From: Paralichthys olivaceus
Lineage: Eukaryota; Chordata; Actinopteri; Pleuronectiformes; Paralichthyidae
Direction: 5' to 3'
Assembly (NCBI RefSeq): GCF_024713975.1
Contig: NC_091113.1
Coordinates: 10,304,501-10,368,500 of the forward strand
Length of the DNA: 64,000 nucleotides
Of this stretch, positions 1 to 14,300 are shown in pieces; position 1 is the stretch's first letter, and the number at the start of each line of letters is the position of its first letter. The notes beneath the pieces were generated by a model that saw only the letters and a list, made by a program, of their open reading frames with translations, was not told where the DNA came from and did no database searches. The position numbers and the translations under genes are program-made.

Positions 1-1564
1 AACCCTAATTGCAACCCTCACCCTAACCCTAACCCTAATTTCAGCCCTAACCCTATTCACCTTAGGGTGAATAACTCTGCGCTGCTTGCTCGAAACGTGC
101 TGAAATTTGGCGTGGGTGCGTGGCTGTCTCCCCTTTACGATGTGTGAAATGCCCGAGTCTCTGCGACGTTCAGAAAGAAAGTTATTCAAAAATATCTCGT
201 ACTTTTTCTTTGAGATTTGGTGGTTTGACCCCTTGCGGAGGTCGTAGACGCTCGGGGGTGGTACCAGTGGATCGGGCATCCCCACATTAGTTCAGCTGGA
301 ACCAACTTCCAAGTCTCTATGACCTTCAGAACAAAAGTTATTCAAGAAAATATTCAATCTCCAATGTGTTTCCATCCCCAACCCTAACCCTAACCCTGGC
401 TGCAACCCTAACCCTAATTGCAACCCTCACCCTAACCCTAACCCTAATTTCAGCCCTAACCCTATTCACCTTAGGGTGAATAACTCTGCGCTGCTTGCTC
501 GAAACGTGCTGAAATTTGGCGTGGGTGCGTGGCTGTCTCCCCTTTACGATGTGTGAAATGCCCGAGTCTCTGCGACGTTCAGAAAAAAAGTTATTCAAAA
601 ATATCTCGTACTTTTTCTTTGAGATTTGGTGGTTTGACCCCTTGCGGAGGTCGTAGACGCTCGGGGGTGGTACCAGTGGATCGGGCATCCCCACATTAGT
701 TCAGCTGGAACCAACTTCCAAGTCTCTATGACCTTCAGAACAAAAGTTATTCAAGAAAATCTTCAATCTCCAATGGGTTTCCATCCCAAACCCTAACCCT
801 AACCCTGGCTGCAACCCTAACCCTAATTGCAACCCTCACCCTAACCCTAACCCTAATTTCAGCCCTAACCCTATTCACCTTAGGGTGAATAACTCTGCGC
901 TGCTTGCTCGAAACGTGCTGAAATTTGGCGTGGGTGCGTGGCTGTCTCCCCTTTACGATGTGTGAAATGCCCGAGTCTCTGCGACGTTCAGAAAAAAAGT
1001 TATTCAAAAATATCTCGTACTTTTTCTTTGAGATTTGGTGGTTTGACCCCTTGCGGAGGTCGTAGACGCTCGGGGGTGGTACCAGTGGATCGGGCATCCC
1101 CACATTAGTTCAGCTGGAACCAACTTCCAAGTCTCTATGACCTTCAGAACAAAAGTTATTCAAGAAAATCTTCAATCTCCAATGGGTTTCCATCCCCAAC
1201 CCTAACCCTAACCCTGGCTGCAACCCTAACCCTAATTGCAACCCTCACCCTAACCCTAACCCTAATTTCAGCCCTAACCCTATTCACCTTAGGGTGAATA
1301 ACTCTGCGCTGCTTGCTCGAAACGTGCTGAAATTTGGCGTGGGTGCGTGGCTGTCTCCCCTTTACGATGTGTGAAATGCCCGAGTCTCTGCGACGTTCAG
1401 AAAAAAAGTTATTCAAAAATATCTCGTACTTTTTCTTTGAGATTTGGTGGTTTGACCCCTTGCGGAGGTCGTAGACGCTCGGGGGTGGTACCAGTGGATC
1501 GGGCATCCCCACATTAGTTCAGCTGGAACCAACTTCCAAGTCTCTATGACCTTCAGAACAAAAG

Positions 1565-4500
1565 TTATTCAAGAAAATCTTCAATCTCCAATGGGTTTCC
1601 ATCCCCAACCCTAACCCTAACCCTGGCTGCAACCCTAACCCTAATTGCAACCCTCACCCTAACCCTAACCCTAATTTCAGCCCTAACCCTATTCACCTTA
1701 GGGTGAATAACTCTGCGCTGCTTGCTCGAAACGTGCTGAAATTTGGCGTGGGTGCGTGGCTGTCTCCCCTTTACGATGTGTGAAATGTCCGAGTCTCTGC
1801 GACGTTCAGAAAGAAAGTTATTCAAAAATATCTCGTACTTCTTCTTTGAGATTTGGTGGTTTGACCCCTTGCGGAGGTCGTAGACGCTCGGGGGTGGTAC
1901 CAGTGGATCGGGCATCCCCACATTAGTTCAGCTGGAACCAACTTCCAAGTCTCTATGACCTTCAGAACAAAAGTTATTCAAGAAAATATTCAATCTCCAA
2001 TGTGTTTCCATCCCCAACCCTAACCCTAACCCTGGCTGCAACCCTAACCCTAATTGCAACCCTCACCCTAACCCTAACCCTAATTTCAGCCCTAACCCTA
2101 TTCACCTTAGGGTGAATAACTCTGCGCTGCTTGCTCGAAACGTGCTGAAATTTGGCGTGGGTGCGTGGCTGTCTCCCCTTTACGATGTGTGAAATGCCCG
2201 AGTCTCTGCGACGTTCAGAAAAAAAGTTATTCAAAAATATCTCGTACTTTTTCTTTGAGATTTGGTGGTTTGACCCCTTGCGGAGGTCGTAGATGCTCGG
2301 GGGTGGTACCAGTGGATCGGGCATCCCCACATTAGTTCAGCTGGAACCAACTTCCAAGTCTCTATGACCTTCAGAACAAAAGTTATTCAAGAAAATCTTC
2401 AATCTCCAATGGGTTTCCATCCCCAACCCTAACCCTAACCCTGGCTGCAACCCTAACCCTAATTGCAACCCTCACCCTAACCCTAACCCTAATTTCAGCC
2501 CTAACCCTATTCACCTTAGGGTGAATAACTCTGCGCTGCTTGCTCGAAACGTGCTGAAATTTGGCATGGGTGCGTGGCTGTCTCCCCTTTACGATGTGTG
2601 AAATGCCCGAGTCTCTGCGACGTTCAGAAAGAAAGTTATTCAAAAATATCTCGTACTTTTTCTTTGAGATTTGGTGGTTTGACCCCTTGCGGAGGTCGTA
2701 GACGCTCGGGGGTGGTACCAGTGGATCGGGCATCCCCACATTAGTTCAGCTGGAACCAACTTCCAAGTCTCTATGACCTTCAGAACAAAAGTTATTCAAG
2801 AAAATCTTCAATCTCCAATGTGTTTCCATCCCCAACCCTAACCCTAACCCTGGCTGCAACCCTAACCCTAATTGCAACCCTCACCCTAACCCTAACCCTA
2901 ATTTCAGCCCTAACCCTATTCACCTTAGGGTGAATAACTCTGCGCTGCTTGCTCGAAACGTGCTGAAATTTGGCGTGGGTGCGTGGCTGTCTCCCCTTTA
3001 CGATGTGTGAAATGCCCGAGTCTCTGCGACGTTCAGAAAAAAAGTTATTCAAAAATATCTCGTACTTTTTCTTTGAGATTTGGTGGTTTGACCCCTTGCG
3101 GAGGTCGTAGACGCTCGGGGGTGGTACCAGTGGATCGGGCATCCCCACATTAGTTCAGCTGGAACCAACTTCCAAGTCTCTATGACCTTCAGAACAAAAG
3201 TTATTCAAGAAAATCTTCAATCTCCAATGGGTTTCCATCCCCAACCCTAACCCTAACCCTGGCTGCAACCCTAACCCTAATTGCAACCCTCACCCTAACC
3301 CTAACCCTAATTTCAGCCCTAACCCTATTCACCTTAGGGTGAATAACTCTGCGCTGCTTGCTCGAAACGTGCTGAAATTTGGCGTGGGTGCGTGGCTGTC
3401 TCCCCTTTACGATGTGTGAAATGCCCGAGTCTCTGCGACGTTCAGAAAGAAAGTTATTCAAAAATATCTCGTACTTTTTCTTTGAGATTTGGTGGTTTGA
3501 CCCCTTGCGGAGGTCGTAGACGCTCGGGGGTGGTACCAGTGGATCGGGCATCCCCACATTAGTTCAGCTGGAACCAACTTCCAAGTCTCTATGACCTTCA
3601 GAACAAAAGTTATTCAAGAAAATCTTCAATCTCCAATGGGTTTCCATCCCCAACCCTAACCCTAACCCTGGCTGCAACCCTAACCCTAATTGCAACCCTC
3701 ACCCTAACCCTAACCCTAATTTCAGCCCTAACCCTATTCACCTTAGGGTGAATAACTCTGCGCTGCTTGCTCGAAACGTGCTGAAATTTGGCGTGGGTGC
3801 GTGGCTGTCTCCCCTTTACGATGTGTGAAATGCCCGAGTCTCTGCGACGTTCAGAAAAAAAGTTATTCAAAAATATCTCGTACTTTTTCTTTGAGATTTG
3901 GTGGTTTGACCCCTTGCGGAGGTCGTAGACGCTCGGGGGTTGTACCAGTGGATCGGGCATCCCCACATTAGTTCAGCTGGAACCAACTTCCAAGTCTCTA
4001 TGACCTTCAGAACAAAAGTTATTCAAGAAAATCTTCAATCTCCAATGGGTTTCCATCCCCAACCCTAACCCTAACCCTGGCTTCAACCCTAACCCTAATT
4101 GCAACCCTCACCCTAACCCTAACCCTAATTTCAGCCCTAACCCTATTCACCTTAGGGTGAATAACTCTGCGCTGCTTGCTCGAAACGTGCTGAAATTTGG
4201 CGTGGGTGCGTGGCTGTCTCCCCTTTACGATGTGTGAAATGCCCGAGTCTCTGCGACGTTCAGAAAAAAAGTTATTCAAAAATATCTCGTACTTTTTCTT
4301 TGAGATTTGGTGGTTTGACCCCTTGCGGAGGTCGTAGACGCTCGGGGGTGGTACCAGTGGATCGGGCATCCCCACATTAGTTCAGCTGGAACCAACTTCC
4401 AAGTCTCTATGACCTTCAGAACAAAAGTTATTCAAGAAAATCTTCAATCTCCAATGGGTTTCCATCCCCAACCCTAACCCTAACCCTGGCTGCAACCCTA

Positions 4501-6466
4501 ACCCTAATTGCAACCCTCACCCTAACCCTAACCCTAATTTCAGCCCTAACCCTATTCACCTTAGGGTGAATAACTCTGCGCTGCTTGCTCGAAACGTGCT
4601 GAAATTTGGCGTGGGTGCGTGGCTGTCTCCCCTTTACGATGTGTGAAATGCCCGAGTCTCTGCGACGTTCAGAAAAAAAGTTATTCAAAAATATCTCGTA
4701 CTTTTTCTTTGAGATTTGGTGGTTTGACCCCTTGCGGAGGTCGTAGACGCTCGGGGGTGGTACCAGTGGATCGGGCATCCCCACATTAGTTCAGCTGGAA
4801 CCAACTTCCAAGTCTCTATGACCTTCAGAACAAAAGTTATTCAAGAAAATCTTCAATCTCCAATGGGTTTCCATCCCCAACCCTAACCCTAACCCTGGCT
4901 GCAACCCTAACCCTAATTGCAACCCTCACCCTAACCCTAACCCTAATTTCAGCCCTAACCCTATTCACCTTAGGGTGAATAACTCTGCGCTGCTTGCTCG
5001 AAACGTGCTGAAATTTGGCGTGGGTGCGTGGCTGTCTCCCCTTTACGATGTGTGAAATGCCCGAGTCTCTGCGACGTTCAGAAAAAAAGTTATTCAAAAA
5101 TATCTCGTACTTTTTCTTTGAGATTTGGTGGTTTGACCCCTTGCGGAGGTCGTAGATGCTCGGGGGTTGTACCAGTGGATCGGGCATCCCCACATTAGTT
5201 CAGCTGGAACCAACTTCCAAGTCTCTATGACCTTCAGAACAAAAGTTATTCAAGAAAATCTTCAATCTCCAATGGGTTTCCATCCCCAACCCTAACCCTA
5301 ACCCTGGCTTCAACCCTAACCCTAATTGCAACCCTCACCCTAACCCTAACCCTAATTTCAGCCCTAACCCTATTCACCTTAGGGTGAATAACTCTGCGCT
5401 GCTTGCTCGAAACGTGCTGAAATTTGGCGTGGGTGCGTGGCTGTCTCCCCTTTACGATGTGTGAAATGCCCGAGTCTCTGCGACGTTCAGAAAAAAAGTT
5501 ATTCAAAAATATCTCGTACTTTTTCTTTGAGATTTGGTGGTTTGACCCCTTGCGGAGGTCGTAGACGCTCGGGGGTGGTACCAGTGGATCGGGCATCCCC
5601 ACATTAGTTCAGCTGGAACCAACTTCCAAGTCTCTATGACCTTCAGAACAAAAGTTATTCAAGAAAATCTTCAATCTCCAATGGGTTTCCATCCCCAACC
5701 CTAACCCTAACCCTGGCTGCAACCCTAACCCTAATTGCAACCCTCACCCTAACCCTAATTTCAGCCCTAACCCTATTCACCTTAGGGTGAATAACTCTGC
5801 GCTGCTTGCTCGAAACGTGCTGAAATTTGGCGTGGGTGCGTGGCTGTCTCCCCTTTACGATGTGTGAAATGTCCGAGTCTCTGCGACGTTCAGAAAGAAA
5901 GTTATTCAAAAATATCTCGTACTTTTTCTTTGAGATTTGGTGGTTTGACCCCTTGCGGAGGTCGTAGACGCTCGGGGGTGGTACCAGTGGATCGGGCATC
6001 CCCACATTAGTTCAGCTGGAACCAACTTCCAAGTCTCTATGACCTTCAGAACAAAAGTTATTCAAGAAAATATTCAATCTCCAATGGGTTTCCATCCCCA
6101 ACCCTAACCCTAACCCTGGCTGCAACCCTAACCCTAATTGCAACCCTCACCCTAACCCTAACCCTAATTTCAGCCCTAACCCTATTCACCTTAGGGTGAA
6201 TAACTCTGCGCTGCTTGCTCGAAACGTGCTGAAATTTGGCGTGGGTGCGTGGCTGTCTCCCCTTTACGATGTGTGAAATGCCCGAGTCTCTGCGACGTTC
6301 AGAAAAAAAGTTATTCAAAAATATCTCGTACTTTTTCTTTGAGATTTGGTGGTTTGACCCCTTGCGGAGGTCGTAGATGCTCGGGGGTGGTACCAGTGGA
6401 TCGGGCATCCCCACATTAGTTCAGCTGGAACCAACTTCCAAGTCTCTATGACCTTCAGAACAAAAG
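1565..6466. repeat. 12-monomer higher-order repeat, copy A (4,902 bp)
   Basis: Twelve successive monomers carry a distinctive series of variants: an Asp variant, an Ile/Tyr variant, two Pro-to-Gln monomers, two Ala-to-Glu monomers and one 403-bp monomer at 5655. The same ordered series recurs exactly 4,902 bp later. All twelve encoded frames match their partners in copy B, so this is a recent block duplication or a misassembly of the array. Confidence 0.85.
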
Positions 6467-9400
6467 TTATTCAAGAAAATCTTCAATCTCCAATGGGTTT
6501 CCATCCCCAACCCTAACCCTAACCCTGGCTGCAACCCTAACCCTAATTGCAACCCTCACCCTAACCCTAACCCTAATTTCAGCCCTAACCCTATTCACCT
6601 TAGGGTGAATAACTCTGCGCTGCTTGCTCGAAACGTGCTGAAATTTGGCGTGGGTGCGTGGCTGTCTCCCCTTTACGATGTGTGAAATGTCCGAGTCTCT
6701 GCGACGTTCAGAAAGAAAGTTATTCAAAAATATCTCGTACTTCTTCTTTGAGATTTGGTGGTTTGACCCCTTGCGGAGGTCGTAGACGCTCGGGGGTGGT
6801 ACCAGTGGATCGGGCATCCCCACATTAGTTCAGCTGGAACCAACTTCCAAGTCTCTATGACCTTCAGAACAAAAGTTATTCAAGAAAATATTCAATCTCC
6901 AATGTGTTTCCATCCCCAACCCTAACCCTAACCCTGGCTGCAACCCTAACCCTAATTGCAACCCTCACCCTAACCCTAACCCTAATTTCAGCCCTAACCC
7001 TATTCACCTTAGGGTGAATAACTCTGCGCTGCTTGCTCGAAACGTGCTGAAATTTGGCGTGGGTGCGTGGCTGTCTCCCCTTTACGATGTGTGAAATGCC
7101 CGAGTCTCTGCGACGTTCAGAAAAAAAGTTATTCAAAAATATCTCGTACTTTTTCTTTGAGATTTGGTGGTTTGACCCCTTGCGGAGGTCGTAGATGCTC
7201 GGGGGTGGTACCAGTGGATCGGGCATCCCCACATTAGTTCAGCTGGAACCAACTTCCAAGTCTCTATGACCTTCAGAACAAAAGTTATTCAAGAAAATCT
7301 TCAATCTCCAATGGGTTTCCATCCCCAACCCTAACCCTAACCCTGGCTGCAACCCTAACCCTAATTGCAACCCTCACCCTAACCCTAACCCTAATTTCAG
7401 CCCTAACCCTATTCACCTTAGGGTGAATAACTCTGCGCTGCTTGCTCGAAACGTGCTGAAATTTGGCATGGGTGCGTGGCTGTCTCCCCTTTACGATGTG
7501 TGAAATGCCCGAGTCTCTGCGACGTTCAGAAAGAAAGTTATTCAAAAATATCTCGTACTTTTTCTTTGAGATTTGGTGGTTTGACCCCTTGCGGAGGTCG
7601 TAGACGCTCGGGGGTGGTACCAGTGGATCGGGCATCCCCACATTAGTTCAGCTGGAACCAACTTCCAAGTCTCTATGACCTTCAGAACAAAAGTTATTCA
7701 AGAAAATCTTCAATCTCCAATGTGTTTCCATCCCCAACCCTAACCCTAACCCTGGCTGCAACCCTAACCCTAATTGCAACCCTCACCCTAACCCTAACCC
7801 TAATTTCAGCCCTAACCCTATTCACCTTAGGGTGAATAACTCTGCGCTGCTTGCTCGAAACGTGCTGAAATTTGGCGTGGGTGCGTGGCTGTCTCCCCTT
7901 TACGATGTGTGAAATGCCCGAGTCTCTGCGACGTTCAGAAAAAAAGTTATTCAAAAATATCTCGTACTTTTTCTTTGAGATTTGGTGGTTTGACCCCTTG
8001 CGGAGGTCGTAGACGCTCGGGGGTGGTACCAGTGGATCGGGCATCCCCACATTAGTTCAGCTGGAACCAACTTCCAAGTCTCTATGACCTTCAGAACAAA
8101 AGTTATTCAAGAAAATCTTCAATCTCCAATGGGTTTCCATCCCCAACCCTAACCCTAACCCTGGCTGCAACCCTAACCCTAATTGCAACCCTCACCCTAA
8201 CCCTAACCCTAATTTCAGCCCTAACCCTATTCACCTTAGGGTGAATAACTCTGCGCTGCTTGCTCGAAACGTGCTGAAATTTGGCGTGGGTGCGTGGCTG
8301 TCTCCCCTTTACGATGTGTGAAATGCCCGAGTCTCTGCGACGTTCAGAAAGAAAGTTATTCAAAAATATCTCGTACTTTTTCTTTGAGATTTGGTGGTTT
8401 GACCCCTTGCGGAGGTCGTAGACGCTCGGGGGTGGTACCAGTGGATCGGGCATCCCCACATTAGTTCAGCTGGAACCAACTTCCAAGTCTCTATGACCTT
8501 CAGAACAAAAGTTATTCAAGAAAATCTTCAATCTCCAATGGGTTTCCATCCCCAACCCTAACCCTAACCCTGGCTGCAACCCTAACCCTAATTGCAACCC
8601 TCACCCTAACCCTAACCCTAATTTCAGCCCTAACCCTATTCACCTTAGGGTGAATAACTCTGCGCTGCTTGCTCGAAACGTGCTGAAATTTGGCGTGGGT
8701 GCGTGGCTGTCTCCCCTTTACGATGTGTGAAATGCCCGAGTCTCTGCGACGTTCAGAAAAAAAGTTATTCAAAAATATCTCGTACTTTTTCTTTGAGATT
8801 TGGTGGTTTGACCCCTTGCGGAGGTCGTAGACGCTCGGGGGTTGTACCAGTGGATCGGGCATCCCCACATTAGTTCAGCTGGAACCAACTTCCAAGTCTC
8901 TATGACCTTCAGAACAAAAGTTATTCAAGAAAATCTTCAATCTCCAATGGGTTTCCATCCCCAACCCTAACCCTAACCCTGGCTTCAACCCTAACCCTAA
9001 TTGCAACCCTCACCCTAACCCTAACCCTAATTTCAGCCCTAACCCTATTCACCTTAGGGTGAATAACTCTGCGCTGCTTGCTCGAAACGTGCTGAAATTT
9101 GGCGTGGGTGCGTGGCTGTCTCCCCTTTACGATGTGTGAAATGCCCGAGTCTCTGCGACGTTCAGAAAAAAAGTTATTCAAAAATATCTCGTACTTTTTC
9201 TTTGAGATTTGGTGGTTTGACCCCTTGCGGAGGTCGTAGACGCTCGGGGGTGGTACCAGTGGATCGGGCATCCCCACATTAGTTCAGCTGGAACCAACTT
9301 CCAAGTCTCTATGACCTTCAGAACAAAAGTTATTCAAGAAAATCTTCAATCTCCAATGGGTTTCCATCCCCAACCCTAACCCTAACCCTGGCTGCAACCC

Positions 9401-11368
9401 TAACCCTAATTGCAACCCTCACCCTAACCCTAACCCTAATTTCAGCCCTAACCCTATTCACCTTAGGGTGAATAACTCTGCGCTGCTTGCTCGAAACGTG
9501 CTGAAATTTGGCGTGGGTGCGTGGCTGTCTCCCCTTTACGATGTGTGAAATGCCCGAGTCTCTGCGACGTTCAGAAAAAAAGTTATTCAAAAATATCTCG
9601 TACTTTTTCTTTGAGATTTGGTGGTTTGACCCCTTGCGGAGGTCGTAGACGCTCGGGGGTGGTACCAGTGGATCGGGCATCCCCACATTAGTTCAGCTGG
9701 AACCAACTTCCAAGTCTCTATGACCTTCAGAACAAAAGTTATTCAAGAAAATCTTCAATCTCCAATGGGTTTCCATCCCCAACCCTAACCCTAACCCTGG
9801 CTGCAACCCTAACCCTAATTGCAACCCTCACCCTAACCCTAACCCTAATTTCAGCCCTAACCCTATTCACCTTAGGGTGAATAACTCTGCGCTGCTTGCT
9901 CGAAACGTGCTGAAATTTGGCGTGGGTGCGTGGCTGTCTCCCCTTTACGATGTGTGAAATGCCCGAGTCTCTGCGACGTTCAGAAAAAAAGTTATTCAAA
10001 AATATCTCGTACTTTTTCTTTGAGATTTGGTGGTTTGACCCCTTGCGGAGGTCGTAGATGCTCGGGGGTTGTACCAGTGGATCGGGCATCCCCACATTAG
10101 TTCAGCTGGAACCAACTTCCAAGTCTCTATGACCTTCAGAACAAAAGTTATTCAAGAAAATCTTCAATCTCCAATGGGTTTCCATCCCCAACCCTAACCC
10201 TAACCCTGGCTTCAACCCTAACCCTAATTGCAACCCTCACCCTAACCCTAACCCTAATTTCAGCCCTAACCCTATTCACCTTAGGGTGAATAACTCTGCG
10301 CTGCTTGCTCGAAACGTGCTGAAATTTGGCGTGGGTGCGTGGCTGTCTCCCCTTTACGATGTGTGAAATGCCCGAGTCTCTGCGACGTTCAGAAAAAAAG
10401 TTATTCAAAAATATCTCGTACTTTTTCTTTGAGATTTGGTGGTTTGACCCCTTGCGGAGGTCGTAGACGCTCGGGGGTGGTACCAGTGGATCGGGCATCC
10501 CCACATTAGTTCAGCTGGAACCAACTTCCAAGTCTCTATGACCTTCAGAACAAAAGTTATTCAAGAAAATCTTCAATCTCCAATGGGTTTCCATCCCCAA
10601 CCCTAACCCTAACCCTGGCTGCAACCCTAACCCTAATTGCAACCCTCACCCTAACCCTAATTTCAGCCCTAACCCTATTCACCTTAGGGTGAATAACTCT
10701 GCGCTGCTTGCTCGAAACGTGCTGAAATTTGGCGTGGGTGCGTGGCTGTCTCCCCTTTACGATGTGTGAAATGTCCGAGTCTCTGCGACGTTCAGAAAGA
10801 AAGTTATTCAAAAATATCTCGTACTTTTTCTTTGAGATTTGGTGGTTTGACCCCTTGCGGAGGTCGTAGACGCTCGGGGGTGGTACCAGTGGATCGGGCA
10901 TCCCCACATTAGTTCAGCTGGAACCAACTTCCAAGTCTCTATGACCTTCAGAACAAAAGTTATTCAAGAAAATATTCAATCTCCAATGGGTTTCCATCCC
11001 CAACCCTAACCCTAACCCTGGCTGCAACCCTAACCCTAATTGCAACCCTCACCCTAACCCTAACCCTAATTTCAGCCCTAACCCTATTCACCTTAGGGTG
11101 AATAACTCTGCGCTGCTTGCTCGAAACGTGCTGAAATTTGGCGTGGGTGCGTGGCTGTCTCCCCTTTACGATGTGTGAAATGCCCGAGTCTCTGCGACGT
11201 TCAGAAAAAAAGTTATTCAAAAATATCTCGTACTTTTTCTTTGAGATTTGGTGGTTTGACCCCTTGCGGAGGTCGTAGATGCTCGGGGGTGGTACCAGTG
11301 GATCGGGCATCCCCACATTAGTTCAGCTGGAACCAACTTCCAAGTCTCTATGACCTTCAGAACAAAAG
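6467..11368. repeat. 12-monomer higher-order repeat, copy B (4,902 bp)
   Basis: This block repeats 1565-6466 monomer for monomer, including the short 403-bp monomer at 10557 and the silent GCGTGG-to-GCATGG change near 7470. Identity is complete at the level of the twelve encoded frames. Confidence 0.85.
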
Positions 11369-14300
11369 TTATTCAAGAAAATCTTCAATCTCCAATGGGT
11401 TTCCATCCCCAACCCTAACCCTAACCCTGGCTGCAACCCTAACCCTAATTGCAACCCTCACCCTAACCCTAACCCTAATTTCAGCCCTAACCCTATTCAC
11501 CTTAGGGTGAATAACTCTGCGCTGCTTGCTCGAAACGTGCTGAAATTTGGCATGGGTGCGTGGCTGTCTCCCCTTTACGATGTGTGAAATGCCCGAGTCT
11601 CTGCGACGTTCAGAAAGAAAGTTATTCAAAAATATCTCGTACTTTTTCTTTGAGATTTGGTGGTTTGACCCCTTGCGGAGGTCGTAGACGCTCGGGGGTG
11701 GTACCAGTGGATCGGGCATCCCCACATTAGTTCAGCTGGAACCAACTTCCAAGTCTCTATGACCTTCAGAACAAAAGTTATTCAAGAAAATCTTCAATCT
11801 CCAATGTGTTTCCATCCCCAACCCTAACCCTAACCCTGGCTGCAACCCTAACCCTAATTGCAACCCTCACCCTAACCCTAACCCTAATTTCAGCCCTAAC
11901 CCTATTCACCTTAGGGTGAATAACTCTGCGCTGCTTGCTCGAAACGTGCTGAAATTTGGCGTGGGTGCGTGGCTGTCTCCCCTTTACGATGTGTGAAATG
12001 CCCGAGTCTCTGCGACGTTCAGAAAAAAAGTTATTCAAAAATATCTCGTACTTTTTCTTTGAGATTTGGTGGTTTGACCCCTTGCGGAGGTCGTAGACGC
12101 TCGGGGGTGGTACCAGTGGATCGGGCATCCCCACATTAGTTCAGCTGGAACCAACTTCCAAGTCTCTATGACCTTCAGAACAAAAGTTATTCAAGAAAAT
12201 CTTCAATCTCCAATGGGTTTCCATCCCCAACCCTAACCCTAACCCTGGCTGCAACCCTAACCCTAATTGCAACCCTCACCCTAACCCTAACCCTAATTTC
12301 AGCCCTAACCCTATTCACCTTAGGGTGAATAACTCTGCGCTGCTTGCTCGAAACGTGCTGAAATTTGGCGTGGGTGCGTGGCTGTCTCCCCTTTACGATG
12401 TGTGAAATGCCCGAGTCTCTGCGACGTTCAGAAAGAAAGTTATTCAAAAATATCTCGTACTTTTTCTTTGAGATTTGGTGGTTTGACCCCTTGCGGAGGT
12501 CGTAGACGCTCGGGGGTGGTACCAGTGGATCGGGCATCCCCACATTAGTTCAGCTGGAACCAACTTCCAAGTCTCTATGACCTTCAGAACAAAAGTTATT
12601 CAAGAAAATCTTCAATCTCCAATGGGTTTCCATCCCCAACCCTAACCCTAACCCTGGCTGCAACCCTAACCCTAATTGCAACCCTCACCCTAACCCTAAC
12701 CCTAATTTCAGCCCTAACCCTATTCACCTTAGGGTGAATAACTCTGCGCTGCTTGCTCGAAACGTGCTGAAATTTGGCGTGGGTGCGTGGCTGTCTCCCC
12801 TTTACGATGTGTGAAATGCCCGAGTCTCTGCGACGTTCAGAAAAAAAGTTATTCAAAAATATCTCGTACTTTTTCTTTGAGATTTGGTGGTTTGACCCCT
12901 TGCGGAGGTCGTAGACGCTCGGGGGTTGTACCAGTGGATCGGGCATCCCCACATTAGTTCAGCTGGAACCAACTTCCAAGTCTCTATGACCTTCAGAACA
13001 AAAGTTATTCAAGAAAATCTTCAATCTCCAATGGGTTTCCATCCCCAACCCTAACCCTAACCCTGGCTTCAACCCTAACCCTAATTGCAACCCTCACCCT
13101 AACCCTAACCCTAATTTCAGCCCTAACCCTATTCACCTTAGGGTGAATAACTCTGCGCTGCTTGCTCGAAACGTGCTGAAATTTGGCGTGGGTGCGTGGC
13201 TGTCTCCCCTTTACGATGTGTGAAATGCCCGAGTCTCTGCGACGTTCAGAAAAAAAGTTATTCAAAAATATCTCGTACTTTTTCTTTGAGATTTGGTGGT
13301 TTGACCCCTTGCGGAGGTCGTAGACGCTCGGGGGTGGTACCAGTGGATCGGGCATCCCCACATTAGTTCAGCTGGAACCAACTTCCAAGTCTCTATGACC
13401 TTCAGAACAAAAGTTATTCAAGAAAATCTTCAATCTCCAATGGGTTTCCATCCCCAACCCTAACCCTAACCCTGGCTGCAACCCTAACCCTAATTGCAAC
13501 CCTCACCCTAACCCTAACCCTAATTTCAGCCCTAACCCTATTCACCTTAGGGTGAATAACTCTGCGCTGCTTGCTCGAAACGTGCTGAAATTTGGCGTGG
13601 GTGCGTGGCTGTCTCCCCTTTACGATGTGTGAAATGCCCGAGTCTCTGCGACGTTCAGAAAAAAAGTTATTCAAAAATATCTCGTACTTTTTCTTTGAGA
13701 TTTGGTGGTTTGACCCCTTGCGGAGGTCGTAGACGCTCGGGGGTGGTACCAGTGGATCGGGCATCCCCACATTAGTTCAGCTGGAACCAACTTCCAAGTC
13801 TCTTATGACCTTCAGAACAAAAGTTATTCAAGAAAATCTTCAATCTCCAATGGGTTTCCATCCCCAACCCTAACCCTAACCCTGGCTGCAACCCTAACCC
13901 TAATTGCAACCCTCACCCTAACCCTAACCCTAATTTCAGCCCTAACCCTATTCACCTTAGGGTGAATAACTCTGCGCTGCTTGCTCGAAACGTGCTGAAA
14001 TTTGGCGTGGGTGCGTGGCTGTCTCCCCTTTACGATGTGTGAAATGCCCGAGTCTCTGCGACGTTCAGAAAAAAAGTTATTCAAAAATATCTCGTACTTT
14101 TTCTTTGAGATTTGGTGGTTTGACCCCTTGCGGAGGTCGTAGACGCTCGGGGGTTGTACCAGTGGATCGGGCATCCCCACATTAGTTCAGCTGGAACCAA
14201 CTTCCAAGTCTCTATGACCTTCAGAACAAAAGTTATTCAAGAAAATCTTCAATCTCCAATGGGTTTCCATCCCCAACCCTAACCCTAACCCTGGCTTCAA

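Noticed and set aside
1..60. The true chromosome terminus
   Set aside because: The left edge starts within a variant-rich satellite block, not a long pure CCCTAA tract, so the telomere itself is outside the window.
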